Below are positions 16,190-24,148 of a DNA stretch of 64,000 bases, one piece after another. Location of the stretch: contig NZ_BAAAYN010000001.1 in the NCBI RefSeq assembly GCF_039536245.1, positions 127,811 to 191,810 on the forward strand, written 5' to 3'. Made by a program: the position numbers and the translations under genes. Source of the DNA: Cryptosporangium minutisporangium. Its GTDB lineage: Bacteria > Actinomycetota > Actinomycetes > Mycobacteriales > Cryptosporangiaceae. Within the stretch, counting starts at the first letter, position 1; each line of letters starts with the position of its first letter. The notes under the pieces were generated by a model, which searched no databases, was not told the DNA's origin, and saw only the letters and a list, made by a program, of their open reading frames with translations.

Positions 16190-17038
16190 TCACGAGTTGA
16201 TGAGCTCGTACACGTCGTCGGTGGTCGGGGCGGTCTCGGCGGCGGTGGGCGGCACGACCGGGGGTATCTTGCCGTAGTGGCGGTAGGCGATCCGCTGCGT
16301 GATCGGCTTGCTCTTCGCGGAGGCCGGCACCTTCAGCACGACGTCCAGGATCCGCCCCTCGGAATCGAGCAGGGCGCGGAACGGGATGGCCTTCGCCTTC
16401 GGGCCGAGCGCCGTCACGATCTCCCCGTCGACCGCCTCGGCGAGCTTGGCTTTCGTCAGGTCGATCGTGCCCTCGAACACACTCGGGCCGGTCTCGCGGA
16501 CCTCGACGATCGCGCGGAACAGGAGACCGACGCGAGCGGGATCCTTGCTCAACAAATCCCAGGCGAGCGAGAGCCCACTGTCCTTGACCAGCTCCTGATC
16601 GATGAGCCCCCACTTCCGCGGGTACTCCGGGAACCCTTCCAGGTTCTGCGGGTTGTCCAGGAGGATCCGCAGCCAGGTCTGTGGGTGGACGACGCGAAGG
16701 TGCCAATTCGTGGCGACTCCGGTCTCGACGTCGCGGACGACGTTCACGAGCTGGTACGTCTTGGCGGGCGGGTTCACCACGCCCTCACTCTCCGTCCACC
16801 CGTCCCGTAATCCCTCGTTGACCACTGACCACGAGTACGACGGGGTTCGGTAGGTCGGCACCGACGCGGTCAGTTTTTCGTGAGCCGTTATCGGTGCTGC
16901 GCTCGGGGACGGGCTGACCGACGGGCTCGTCCAAGCGCCGCTCGGGCCTTCCTCGACGATCGAGCAGCCAGAGAGCAGGAGGGCGAGCACGGCGACGGCA
17001 CCCAGCGCACGCACGCGGGGGTTGAACTGTGTGAGCAT
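16190..17038 (-). CDS. Secreted lipoprotein of unknown function
   Basis: A 282-residue protein from ATG at 17038 (MLTQFNPRVRALG); earlier in-frame ATGs at 17047 and 17050 are possible. A signal peptide ends in the lipobox LLLSGC, so the mature protein is anchored to the outer face of the membrane by its first cysteine. A Ser/Pro/Thr linker (PSVSPSPSAAP) precedes a mixed alpha/beta domain of about 230 residues. The domain contains TWLRILLDNPQNLEGFPEYP and ends in TDDVYELINS. The size and layout resemble LppX/LprG-like lipid-carrier lipoproteins, but I see no decisive motif. It is convergent with the PucR gene. Confidence 0.78.
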   Translation of the reverse strand: MLTQFNPRVRALGAVAVLALLLSGCSIVEEGPSGAWTSPSVSPSPSAAPITAHEKLTASVPTYRTPSYSWSVVNEGLRDGWTESEGVVNPPAKTYQLVNVVRDVETGVATNWHLRVVHPQTWLRILLDNPQNLEGFPEYPRKWGLIDQELVKDSGLSLAWDLLSKDPARVGLLFRAIVEVRETGPSVFEGTIDLTKAKLAEAVDGEIVTALGPKAKAIPFRALLDSEGRILDVVLKVPASAKSKPITQRIAYRHYGKIPPVVPPTAAETAPTTDDVYELINS

Positions 17039-17194
17039 GCGGCACATCATCCGGGGCCGCACTGCCGTTCCACTGCGGAGGGACGGCGGTCGCGCCGTGG
17101 ACGCCCGGCGTCGGCCGATTTTGTCGGTGCTTTCTGAGATGGTGCCATCCGAGGACGGTCAGGTGGTGTCGACGACAGCGAGAGGCAGCCGGCG

Positions 17195-18436
17195 ATGATC
17201 GAGGTGCAGTTACACACTCCGGACGACTGGCGGCAGTTCCTGCGCGACTGGAGTGCCGAGTGGATCAGCGCGGCAGCCGAGGAGCCAGACCGTCAACGCA
17301 TTCCGGCCGAAGTGGTGGAAAGCGGCTGGCTCGGGTACGACCCAGCGACCGAGGAGGTGATCGGCGCCGCCGAACAGCGCCTCGGCACCCGGCTGCCGCC
17401 GTCGTATCGCCAATTCCTCGCGATCAGCGACGGATGGCGCAACACCAGCCCGTTCATCGACGACCTTCTCCCGGTTGGTGAAGTCGGATGGTTCCGGGAC
17501 TTGAACACCGACTGGCTGAGGGCCTGGGCCGAGGGCGCCGGTACCGACCAGGAGGACCTCGCCGTCCTGCTGGGCGATCTTCCGGCCGACGAGGACGAAG
17601 GCGAACCCGACGTGATGTTCGAGGTCGTATTGATGGCGCGCGCACTGCAGATCTCCGGCCGCGGGGACAGCGCGGTCCTGCTGCTCGATCCGGACGGGGC
17701 CGGCCCGGACGGCGAGTGGCGCGGCTACTTCTTCGCGAACTGGCAGGGCGCGTTGGGAGGCGGCTCGCCTTCGTTCGCGGCGCTGATGCGATCCGAGCAC
17801 CAGACCTTCGTCCGGCTCAACCAGCCCGCCGGCCCGACACTCCAGGCCGTCGTCGAGCAGACGGGCCGGGCCCGGCGGCTGCTGCTGGACGGCCGGCTCG
17901 ACGAAGGGCTGCCGCTGCTCGTCCAAGCCCGCGAGTACGGCCTTCCGCTCGCCGAACTCCTCGACGCCCAAGCGCAGTTCCTGCTCGGCGACTCCTCTCA
18001 GGCCCAGTCCAATCTGCGCATGGTGTTCCCCCACCATCACCCCGAACTGGCGACCGACCGGTTCATCGCGAGCGAGATCGTGCCGCTGCTGCTCGGGGGC
18101 CACAACGAGTACCACGTCACCAACTACCGGACGCAGCGAACCGATGCCCTGGCCACCCTGCTCAACGACCGGGTAGCCGACCCCGATGCACCGATCACCT
18201 TCGCCGATCCCCAGTTCGACGCGGCGGCCCGGCACGCGCGCGAGCTCGTCGCGGCCGGTCGGCTCGACGACGCCTGGAACGCGATTGTCGCCGCGCTGCC
18301 CGCGTGGCGGGCCACCAGCCAGTACGCACTGTTGCCGGCCGGACTGATCGCCGACCCGATTCTCGGAGCACTACTCGACGGGCCCGACCGCAAGGAGCGA
18401 GGTGAGGCGCTCCTGCGCACACCGCGCGATCGGTGA
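17195..18436 (+). CDS. SUKH (SMI1/KNR4) domain protein
   Basis: A 413-residue cytoplasmic protein. Residues 40-190 form a SUKH domain: ESGWLGYDPATEEVIGAAEQ, then RLGTRLPPSYRQFLAISDGW and a hydrophobic/acidic stretch ending near WRGYFFANW. SUKH proteins are often immunity proteins of contact-dependent or polymorphic toxins, but in actinobacteria many stand alone with unknown roles. The C-terminal half (200-410) is helical and repeat-like, with short segments such as GRARRLLLDGRLDEGLPLLV and AARHARELVAAGRLDDAWNA. No toxin gene lies next to it, so an immunity role is not supported here. Confidence 0.85.
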   Translation: MIEVQLHTPDDWRQFLRDWSAEWISAAAEEPDRQRIPAEVVESGWLGYDPATEEVIGAAEQRLGTRLPPSYRQFLAISDGWRNTSPFIDDLLPVGEVGWFRDLNTDWLRAWAEGAGTDQEDLAVLLGDLPADEDEGEPDVMFEVVLMARALQISGRGDSAVLLLDPDGAGPDGEWRGYFFANWQGALGGGSPSFAALMRSEHQTFVRLNQPAGPTLQAVVEQTGRARRLLLDGRLDEGLPLLVQAREYGLPLAELLDAQAQFLLGDSSQAQSNLRMVFPHHHPELATDRFIASEIVPLLLGGHNEYHVTNYRTQRTDALATLLNDRVADPDAPITFADPQFDAAARHARELVAAGRLDDAWNAIVAALPAWRATSQYALLPAGLIADPILGALLDGPDRKERGEALLRTPRDR

Positions 18437-18483
18437 CCATGAGCGGATGCAGCTGTCTGCTGGGGCGGTGCCGCACCATCGTG

Positions 18484-18876
18484 CTACCGCGTCCTCGCGG
18501 CACTGTGACCGGCAAGCATTCCGAGGATCCCGGTGATCGCGGCGAATGCCAGTCCGAGCGTCATCACCGCCGTGCCAACGACGGTTCCCGCGTCCCCCGA
18601 GGTGAGGTTGGGAGTGAGTTGGTCGGCTGCCCAGCCACCAACAACGATCCACAATGAGATCAGCACCGCGAAGATCGGTGCCCACCAGCGGCCGGATGCC
18701 AGCACTACCAGGGCAGCACAGACCACAAGAAAGACGATTCCCGGCGGAAACCCCGGGAATTTGGCTGGATCGGCGATCCATTGGACGATCAATCCCAGGA
18801 CGCCGACCCCCAGCCCCGACAACGACAGCTTCGTGATCGTCGGCGTCCGTGAGAATCGTGCTGCGATCGACTTCAT
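18484..18876 (-). CDS. Small four-helix membrane protein, tandem paralogue A
   Basis: A 130-residue protein with hydrophobic helices at about 15-35, 45-62, 67-88 and 97-120. ATG at 18876 is the only good start. It shares layout and the stretch GRWWAPIFAVLISLWIVVGG with RWHFAPLLAVVMSALFLFGG of the next gene upstream on the same strand, so the two are probably tandem paralogues. Function unknown. The gap between them is 39 bases, consistent with one transcript. Confidence 0.75.
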   Translation of the reverse strand: MKSIAARFSRTPTITKLSLSGLGVGVLGLIVQWIADPAKFPGFPPGIVFLVVCAALVVLASGRWWAPIFAVLISLWIVVGGWAADQLTPNLTSGDAGTVVGTAVMTLGLAFAAITGILGMLAGHSAARTR

Positions 18877-18915
18877 GGACTGGTCTCTCCTCGTTGCGGT
18901 GGCCTGCTGGTCCGG

Positions 18916-19320
18916 TTATCGCGTGCTGACAGCCGGTCTGGCGCGGCGCCGGCGCACAGCGGCTGTCCCGCAGATGACCGCTGCGGCGAAGCTGAGCATC
19001 TGGAGCCATGCGGCGACGAACGCGAGATCTGTCGGGGCGGCGAGCCGCCTGGCGAAGTCGGCGTCCGCGAGTCCTCCGAAGAGGAAGAGGGCGGACATCA
19101 CCACGGCCAGCAGCGGCGCGAAATGCCACCGCACCGTCGCGAGGATGGCGGCGACGCCCAGGTAGATCAGGGGTCCTGGCCCGTCATAACCGGCCACCAG
19201 GCTGCGCGACTCGATGATCTCCGGTCCGGCATCCCCAACCGCTGCCAGGACGAGGGCAACGCAGGTTGCGACGACCCACTTCCGGCGCGGATCCGTCTGG
19301 TTCATGCGCTCATTCGGCAT
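18916..19320 (-). CDS. Small four-helix membrane protein, tandem paralogue B
   Basis: A 134-residue protein from ATG at 19320 (or 19305, MNQTDPRRKWVV). Four hydrophobic helices are visible, with a WHFAP motif in the third that matches its downstream paralogue. Its start overlaps by 19 bases the end of a truncated membrane-protein remnant (19302-19583). Function unknown. The pair may be an uncharacterised small-membrane-protein family rather than half-transporters; I see no EmrE-type signature. Confidence 0.72.
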   Translation of the reverse strand: MPNERMNQTDPRRKWVVATCVALVLAAVGDAGPEIIESRSLVAGYDGPGPLIYLGVAAILATVRWHFAPLLAVVMSALFLFGGLADADFARRLAAPTDLAFVAAWLQMLSFAAAVICGTAAVRRRRARPAVSTR

Positions 19321-19583
19321 GGCTCGATCCTCGGGCGCGCATCCGCGATGGGCGTCAACTCACGGACGTATCGAAGGTACGTAAATCCGCGTAGCACCCG
19401 GGTCATTCCGACGACGCCGAAGTAGGCGGTCAGGCTCCCTCCGACGAACAAGCCGGTGCCGAGCACCAGCCATCGCGGGACGGCACGGCCACGCAGTGGT
19501 AGGAACCAAGCGGGCCACAGTCGGCCCCAACGGTGCGCCAGAGCCAACGGCAACAAAGTTCCGGCCAGGCTCATCAGCACCAT
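19302..19583 (-). pseudogene. Truncated copy of the WG-P membrane-protein family
   Basis: From ATG 19583 the frame gives MVLMSLAGTLLPLALAHRWG, then RLWPAWFLPLRGRAVPRWLV and a further helix, and it ends within 95 residues. This matches the middle of the two intact neighbours: LVARWGEVVPGWVPGLRGR in the gene at 20161 and LVQPWGQRFPRWVPALGDR in the gene at 20709. The N-terminal 60 and C-terminal 40 residues of the family are missing, and no start or ribosome-binding site is convincing. It is best read as a decaying fragment of a third family member. Confidence 0.6.
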
Positions 19584-19702
19584 GAAACCGCCAGCGCGGT
19601 CGACGATGTGCCGTTGATCCGGGTGTCCGCGGACGGCCATCCCCCGGCGACCGTATCGGCCAACCACACGCTCATCCGCGCCACGTGCCCGGCCACGGCA
19701 AG

Positions 19703-20147
19703 TTAAGCGCCGGCGAAGGCCCAGCCGAGGGCCTGGTCCAACCGGCTCTCCGGCGATCGGCCGTGGACGCGCCCGCAGAACTCGCACGGACGCGCGGCCA
19801 GTCGCCGTTCACCCGCGGCGATGATCAGGCAGAGCACTCCGCCACCGACGCCGAAGCCGGTGGCAAGCAGGCTGGTGACGATGCCTGCACCGACGCCCTC
19901 GAACAGCAGCGACACCAGGAGCACCGGGAACAAGAACGAATACACACACAGAGCGACGCCCGCGACCGCATCGAGCCCCGCGAGCGCGTAGCGGACAGCG
20001 TCGTTCACCTCGTGGCGGGCGCCGGCCGCAGCGGCGGCGCACCCGACAAGCGCCAAGACGCCGATAGCGACGGGAACCCATTCGCCCGGAAAACACGACC
20101 AGCCGCGCTGGTCTGCTGGACCTGATCGCCTCGCGCAGCGGCGTCAT
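19703..20147 (-). pseudogene. Small membrane protein with zinc-ribbon-like tail, probable frameshift
   Basis: The downstream part (from TTG 20056 to stop 19703, 117 residues) is coherent. It has three hydrophobic helices and a tail CEFCGRVHGRSPESRLDQAL with the CxxC...H pattern of a small metal site. It lacks a good start. An ATG at 20147 begins MTPLREAIRSSRPARLVVF in another frame; removing one base from the AAAA run at 20090-20093 (plus strand) joins this to PGEWVPVAIGVLALVG and the rest. The intact protein would be about 147 residues. The gene is either broken by a one-base insertion or misread there; translation from TTG 20056 is the alternative. Function unknown. Confidence 0.5.
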
Positions 20148-20160
20148 CACGCTGCCCGTC

Positions 20161-20712
20161 CTATAGCGGGTCGCCGTCAGCCCGTCTCCGGGCCCAGTAC
20201 GCCACGGTGACCGCACCGAGTAGCGGACCCCAGAGCACGAGCGGCGCGTAACACGCCGCGAAGAGGTAGGAATGCAGGTCGTCCGCTGCCCACGGGACGG
20301 CCGACGGATCGGCGAGGGCGCCTCCGGTGATCGACCGGTTCCGCACGACCGCGACCGCCGCCGCGGTCCACAGGGCGGTCAGCGCGCTCGCCCCGGCGGC
20401 CGCGGCGAGCGTGGGTACCCACGGAGGGATCCGACGTCCACGCAGACCGGGAACCCATCCCGGGACGACCTCGCCCCACCGCGCGACCAAGCCGACCGCA
20501 GTGAACGCCACCAATTCGGAGACCACCGACAGGAAGGCCACGTAGATCGCCTCGCCAGGTCCAGCCGACTGGCGGAACGCGATCGCTCCGATGCGCCACA
20601 GACCCGCCGGCAACACGCAGATCGGGATCGCGTAGGCGGCCAGTACGGCCCAGCCCGGGGCGTCGTGCACGGGCGTGTGGGCAGCCCTCCAGGCCGTGCG
20701 CAGCCGGCTCAT
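20161..20712 (-). CDS. Polytopic membrane protein, WG-P family, short form
   Basis: A 183-residue protein with five hydrophobic helices. ATG at 20712 overlaps the stop of the upstream gene (ATGA), so the two are translationally coupled. The central motif GLVARWGEVVPGWVPGLRGR sits in a loop between helices and recurs in the upstream 340-residue protein and in the remnant at 19302. The WG...P.W.P.L..R pattern is a shared, uncharacterised signature in actinobacterial membrane proteins. The function is unknown. The two-component system immediately upstream may control these genes. Confidence 0.75.
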   Translation of the reverse strand: MSRLRTAWRAAHTPVHDAPGWAVLAAYAIPICVLPAGLWRIGAIAFRQSAGPGEAIYVAFLSVVSELVAFTAVGLVARWGEVVPGWVPGLRGRRIPPWVPTLAAAAGASALTALWTAAAVAVVRNRSITGGALADPSAVPWAADDLHSYLFAACYAPLVLWGPLLGAVTVAYWARRRADGDPL

Positions 20713-21731
20713 GCCGGCCTGCCCGCGGTGAGGCCCGCTGGCGTGTGGCTGTCCGCGGAAACGGCACCGGCTCCGCGGGTCGCCCGGTGATAGCCGACCG
20801 CGGTGGCGCCCAGCGCCACACCCCAGCCGACGAAGACCAGCAGCGTGGCCGCGACGGCCCAGCCCTCGGCCAGGTCCGACCAGGTTCGCGAACCGTCGGC
20901 GAGCGAGCGGACGAGCACACCGACGCTCAGCGCGCCGTACGTGACGAGCGCGACTGCGACGATCCCCGCGGGCACCAGCGCGAGCAGACGCGGGACCGCG
21001 CGGTCGCCGAGTGCCGGCACCCAGCGGGGAAACCGCTGCCCCCACGGTTGCACCAGCCCGAGCGTGAGCAGCCCGGCGAGAGGAGGAACCGCGGTGATCG
21101 CCACCGCCGCCTCGAGCGACAGGTTCCGGCGGATGTCGTCGAGCTCCGTGGCGGCGATGCCGAACGGCACGTCCAGCACCCACAGCCCGTGCGGTACTGC
21201 CCAGCCGAGGAGCGGCAACGCGACGGCGACGTAGGCCGAGCGGCGAGCCCAGGGCGCCACCGGCCGGTACGCGCTGTCCCGCGGCCGCCGAGGTGGGCTC
21301 AGTGTCGTCGCCAGCCCGGCGAGGGCGGCCGCACCCAACACCAGCGCCAGCCGGGCCAGCAGGTCCCGCCAGTCGGAAGGGCGGCCGGTCGCCGCAGCCG
21401 GGATCTGGAAGAGCAGGTGCAGGGGGAACGCGGCGGTGGCCAGAGCCGCGGCAGCCGCCCAGACGCTGCCCACCGCGACCGGCGAGCCGGGATGCCGCAG
21501 TGCCCAGCCGACGAGGACGGCCAGCGCGACGCAGACGCCGAGCGTTCCCCAGCCGGGCCAGAACGGCAACGACGTCACCTGCGCGGCGCCACAGCCGTTC
21601 GACGGGTCGCCCAGATCGGTGCGGTCACAGGCGGTGTAGCCCCAGCGACCGCCGGAGAGCCAGTACGTGCGGAGCAGCGCTTCGCCGGCCAGGAAGGTCA
21701 GGGCGGCCGTCGCCCAGAGTTTGTGTGCCAT
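20709..21731 (-). CDS. Polytopic membrane protein, WG-P family, long form
   Basis: A 340-residue protein with eight to nine hydrophobic helices. An external loop after helix 1 has three cysteines in TACDRTDLGDPSNGCGAAQV. The motif LVQPWGQRFPRWVPALGDR near residue 235 defines the family shared with the downstream gene. It overlaps the next gene by four bases and lies 38 bases from the response-regulator gene, so all may be one transcript with the kinase gene. The substrate or role is unknown, and there is no ATPase gene to suggest a transporter. Confidence 0.8.
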   Translation of the reverse strand: MAHKLWATAALTFLAGEALLRTYWLSGGRWGYTACDRTDLGDPSNGCGAAQVTSLPFWPGWGTLGVCVALAVLVGWALRHPGSPVAVGSVWAAAAALATAAFPLHLLFQIPAAATGRPSDWRDLLARLALVLGAAALAGLATTLSPPRRPRDSAYRPVAPWARRSAYVAVALPLLGWAVPHGLWVLDVPFGIAATELDDIRRNLSLEAAVAITAVPPLAGLLTLGLVQPWGQRFPRWVPALGDRAVPRLLALVPAGIVAVALVTYGALSVGVLVRSLADGSRTWSDLAEGWAVAATLLVFVGWGVALGATAVGYHRATRGAGAVSADSHTPAGLTAGRPA

Positions 21732-21769
21732 GCCTCCAGGCTCGCGAGAGCCCCGGCCCGGGAACTCCC

Positions 21770-22423
21770 CTAGAGGTGCCGGGCGCTTCCCTCTTCCGAG
21801 GGAGGGACCAGTCCGGCTTCGTACGCGACGATCGCCGCCTGGGTGCGGTCCCTGACCTGGAGCTTGGACAGCAGGTTCCCCACGTGCGTCTTCACCGTCT
21901 CGACGCCGACGTGCAGGGCAGCGGCGATCTCCGCGTTGGACCGGCCGGCGGCGAGCAGGCGCAGCACATCGAGCTCGCGCTGGGTGAGCGGAAGTTCGCG
22001 GGGTCGGCTGTGCGGCCGAGCCAAGCGGCGGATCGCCGCCGGGAACAGCAGCGAATCGCCACGAGTGACCACTCGCACTGCGTCGACGATCTGGTCCGGC
22101 GTGGCCCGCTTCAACAGGAAGCCGCTGGCGCCGATGCGCAGAGCGTCATAGACGTAGTCGTCGTTCTCGAACGTGGTGATGACCAGGACGCGAGGAGGCT
22201 CGGCCGACCGGGAGAGCAGCAGGCGGGTGGCCTGCAGTCCGTCGACGCCAGGCATCCGGACGTCCATCAGCACGACTTCGGGACGTGTCCGCGCCACGAT
22301 CGACAGCGCTTCGGCGGCGTCGGCCGCCTCCCCGACGACCTGGAGATCCGGTTCGTGGTCGAGGATCGTGCGGAGGCCGACGCGGACCAGCTCGTCGTCG
22401 TCCACGATCACCACCGTGGTCAT
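21770..22423 (-). CDS. LuxR/NarL-family response regulator
   Basis: A 217-residue regulator. The receiver domain has D8-D10 in VIVDDDELVRVG, the phosphoacceptor Asp54 in VVLMDVRMPGVDG, and Lys in GFLLKRATP near 104. The LuxR-type domain (about 145-205) reads LTQRELDVLRLLAAGRSNAE, then VETVKTHVGNLLSKLQVRDR. ATG at 22423 overlaps the kinase stop (ATGA), so it is the cognate partner of the upstream kinase. It precedes the membrane-protein genes on the same strand, which are its likely regulon. The signal is unknown. Confidence 0.95.
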   Translation of the reverse strand: MTTVVIVDDDELVRVGLRTILDHEPDLQVVGEAADAAEALSIVARTRPEVVLMDVRMPGVDGLQATRLLLSRSAEPPRVLVITTFENDDYVYDALRIGASGFLLKRATPDQIVDAVRVVTRGDSLLFPAAIRRLARPHSRPRELPLTQRELDVLRLLAAGRSNAEIAAALHVGVETVKTHVGNLLSKLQVRDRTQAAIVAYEAGLVPPSEEGSARHL

Positions 22424-23589
22424 CGGCGTCCACTCCTCGGTAAGCAGATGGCCAGCCGCCAGCGTCCGCCGGTGGCGCCGCGCTCCACAGTTCCGCCGAG
22501 CAGGTCGGTTCGCTCGCGGATACCGGCCAGTCCGCGGCCGGATCGTCGGGTTGGGCCCTCGGCGACCGGGTTGGTGAACTCGATCCGGATCGCGTCGACC
22601 GTGACCAGCACGCTGAGCCTCACCTCGCCCGGTCCGGCATGGCGGACGGCGTTGGTGAGGCCTTCCTGCACGATGCGGTAGGCCTCCCGGGAGACGGCGG
22701 CGGGTACCTCCGCCACCGGTCCGGTCTCCGTGTAGTTCAGTACGACGCCGCTGTCCCGGACGGTCGCGCAGAGCTGGTCGAGTTGGGTGAGATCGGGAGC
22801 GTCCGCCGGCTCGGCGACCCTGTCGTCGCCGCGGAGGACGCCGAGCGCGTGGTCGAGATCGGCCGCCGCCGCCCGGCCCACCTCTTCGATTTTCGCCAGC
22901 GCCCGCCGCGCGAACTCGGGGTCGGCGTCGAAGACGCGCTGGGCGGCGGCGACCTGCAGCGTGGTGGCCGTCAGCGCGTGCCCGATCGAGTCGTGCAGCT
23001 CGCGGGCGATGCGGTTGCGCTCGGCCAGCTTCGTCGTTTCAGCCTCCGCGGCCGCCACCCGCTCGGCCGCCTGATCGGCCGCCGACGGCCCGAGCAGGAC
23101 GGGAGCCATCTGCCGTGCCAGGGCTCCGAAGCCCGCAACGACGTAGACGAGGGCGAGGGCGTAGACCGGCACGGCCCAGGCGGTGAGGCGGTAGACGAAC
23201 GGGATGCCCGCAAACGTCAGCGCGCCGACGAGACCGCCGCTGACCAGATGGAGTGCGAACCACAACGCGGAGCGGAGCCGGGCCTCGCGGGACGGTCGCT
23301 CCGACGACTCGGCCGGGAGGTCAGCGTCGAGCAGCAGGCGGGCTGCGGCGATCTCCAAGGAGCGGAGAACGCCGAGAAACGCGACCGCACCCCCGGCGAC
23401 CACCAGGATCAGCAAGGGGATCAAGCCGGCCCGCCAGCCGTCGCTCTGGACCGTCTGGGCGGTGGCCACCGCCCAGACGAGGTAGGGCAGCAGCAGTACC
23501 GAGCCGAGGAAGAAGTACACGCCGCGCCGGTAGGTCGCGACACTGACCAGCGGCCCTGCGAAAATGACACCAGCGCCGGGGCGGGACAT
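22420..23589 (-). CDS. Membrane sensor histidine kinase, NarL-system type
   Basis: A 389-residue kinase. Four hydrophobic helices lie at about 24-44, 55-78, 106-128 and 135-155, followed by a coiled linker (AAEAETTKLAERN). The phosphoacceptor motif RNRIARELHDSIGHALTATT puts the histidine at 199. The ATPase domain shows EGLTNAVRHAG and SGRGLAGIRERTDLLGGTVE. There is no sizeable external sensor domain, so the input is probably membrane-linked. It is the first gene of a leftward cluster that includes its regulator and two membrane proteins. Confidence 0.95.
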   Translation of the reverse strand: MSRPGAGVIFAGPLVSVATYRRGVYFFLGSVLLLPYLVWAVATAQTVQSDGWRAGLIPLLILVVAGGAVAFLGVLRSLEIAAARLLLDADLPAESSERPSREARLRSALWFALHLVSGGLVGALTFAGIPFVYRLTAWAVPVYALALVYVVAGFGALARQMAPVLLGPSAADQAAERVAAAEAETTKLAERNRIARELHDSIGHALTATTLQVAAAQRVFDADPEFARRALAKIEEVGRAAAADLDHALGVLRGDDRVAEPADAPDLTQLDQLCATVRDSGVVLNYTETGPVAEVPAAVSREAYRIVQEGLTNAVRHAGPGEVRLSVLVTVDAIRIEFTNPVAEGPTRRSGRGLAGIRERTDLLGGTVERGATGGRWRLAICLPRSGRR

Positions 23590-23624
23590 GAGGGAAGGCT
23601 AGACCGATCGCGGCACTCAATGGG

Positions 23625-24077
23625 ATGGGCGGGCCAGACGTCGTCCCCCTCCGGTCGCGTCGAACGCTAAGCCGACGTCCAGAACAGGCGGGTGAGCATT
23701 CGCTCGACCGCGATGGCGGCTACCTCGGCGCGTTGTCCATACCGAACGCGAGCCGCGAGGCGTCGCTGTACCGCGACGCCGTCGCTGACGCTCAGGCCGC
23801 CACCCCGCAGCGGCCAAGCATTGTTCACGGCCAGATCGCGGCTGCCACCAGCGGCGCGTTCGGCGATGTCCAGTCCACCGGGCGTACCAGCGGCAACACG
23901 CTGTTCATCAACCCTTTGATGGCGATCTACTTCACGGTCAGCCTGAATGAACTCGCCGCTCGCTGCCTCTATCTGGACCGCATCGAGAACACCATCGGCC
24001 GACGCCAGGTAATCGGGCGCATCGAGAAGTTCCGAGAGGAAACTTCTACCCGCATCCCACGCGCGTTCCCTCACTGA
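23625..24077 (+). CDS. Possible short protein of unknown function
   Basis: An open frame of 150 codons from ATG 23625. In the second half I counted third-position G or C in nearly 80% of codons, which suits a real gene here, and the sequence looks protein-like (LFINPLMAIYFTVSLNELAA, then RCLYLDRIENTIGRRQVIGR). The first 35 residues are arginine-rich and may not be translated. A minus-strand frame covers the same bases (23667-24152) but its third positions are less biased. I recognise no family. Base composition is a little lower in GC than in the neighbours. Confidence 0.4.
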   Translation: MGGPDVVPLRSRRTLSRRPEQAGEHSLDRDGGYLGALSIPNASREASLYRDAVADAQAATPQRPSIVHGQIAAATSGAFGDVQSTGRTSGNTLFINPLMAIYFTVSLNELAARCLYLDRIENTIGRRQVIGRIEKFREETSTRIPRAFPH

Positions 24078-24148
24078 TGAGCCGCGAAGAGCCGGACCGA
24101 GATATCCGCGCGCTGAGCCGGTGTTCGGCTCGGGCACGTCCGTCGTTG

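Noticed and set aside
17195..18436. Toxin-immunity assignment for the SUKH protein
   Set aside because: No toxin or secretion gene is adjacent, and stand-alone SUKH proteins are common.
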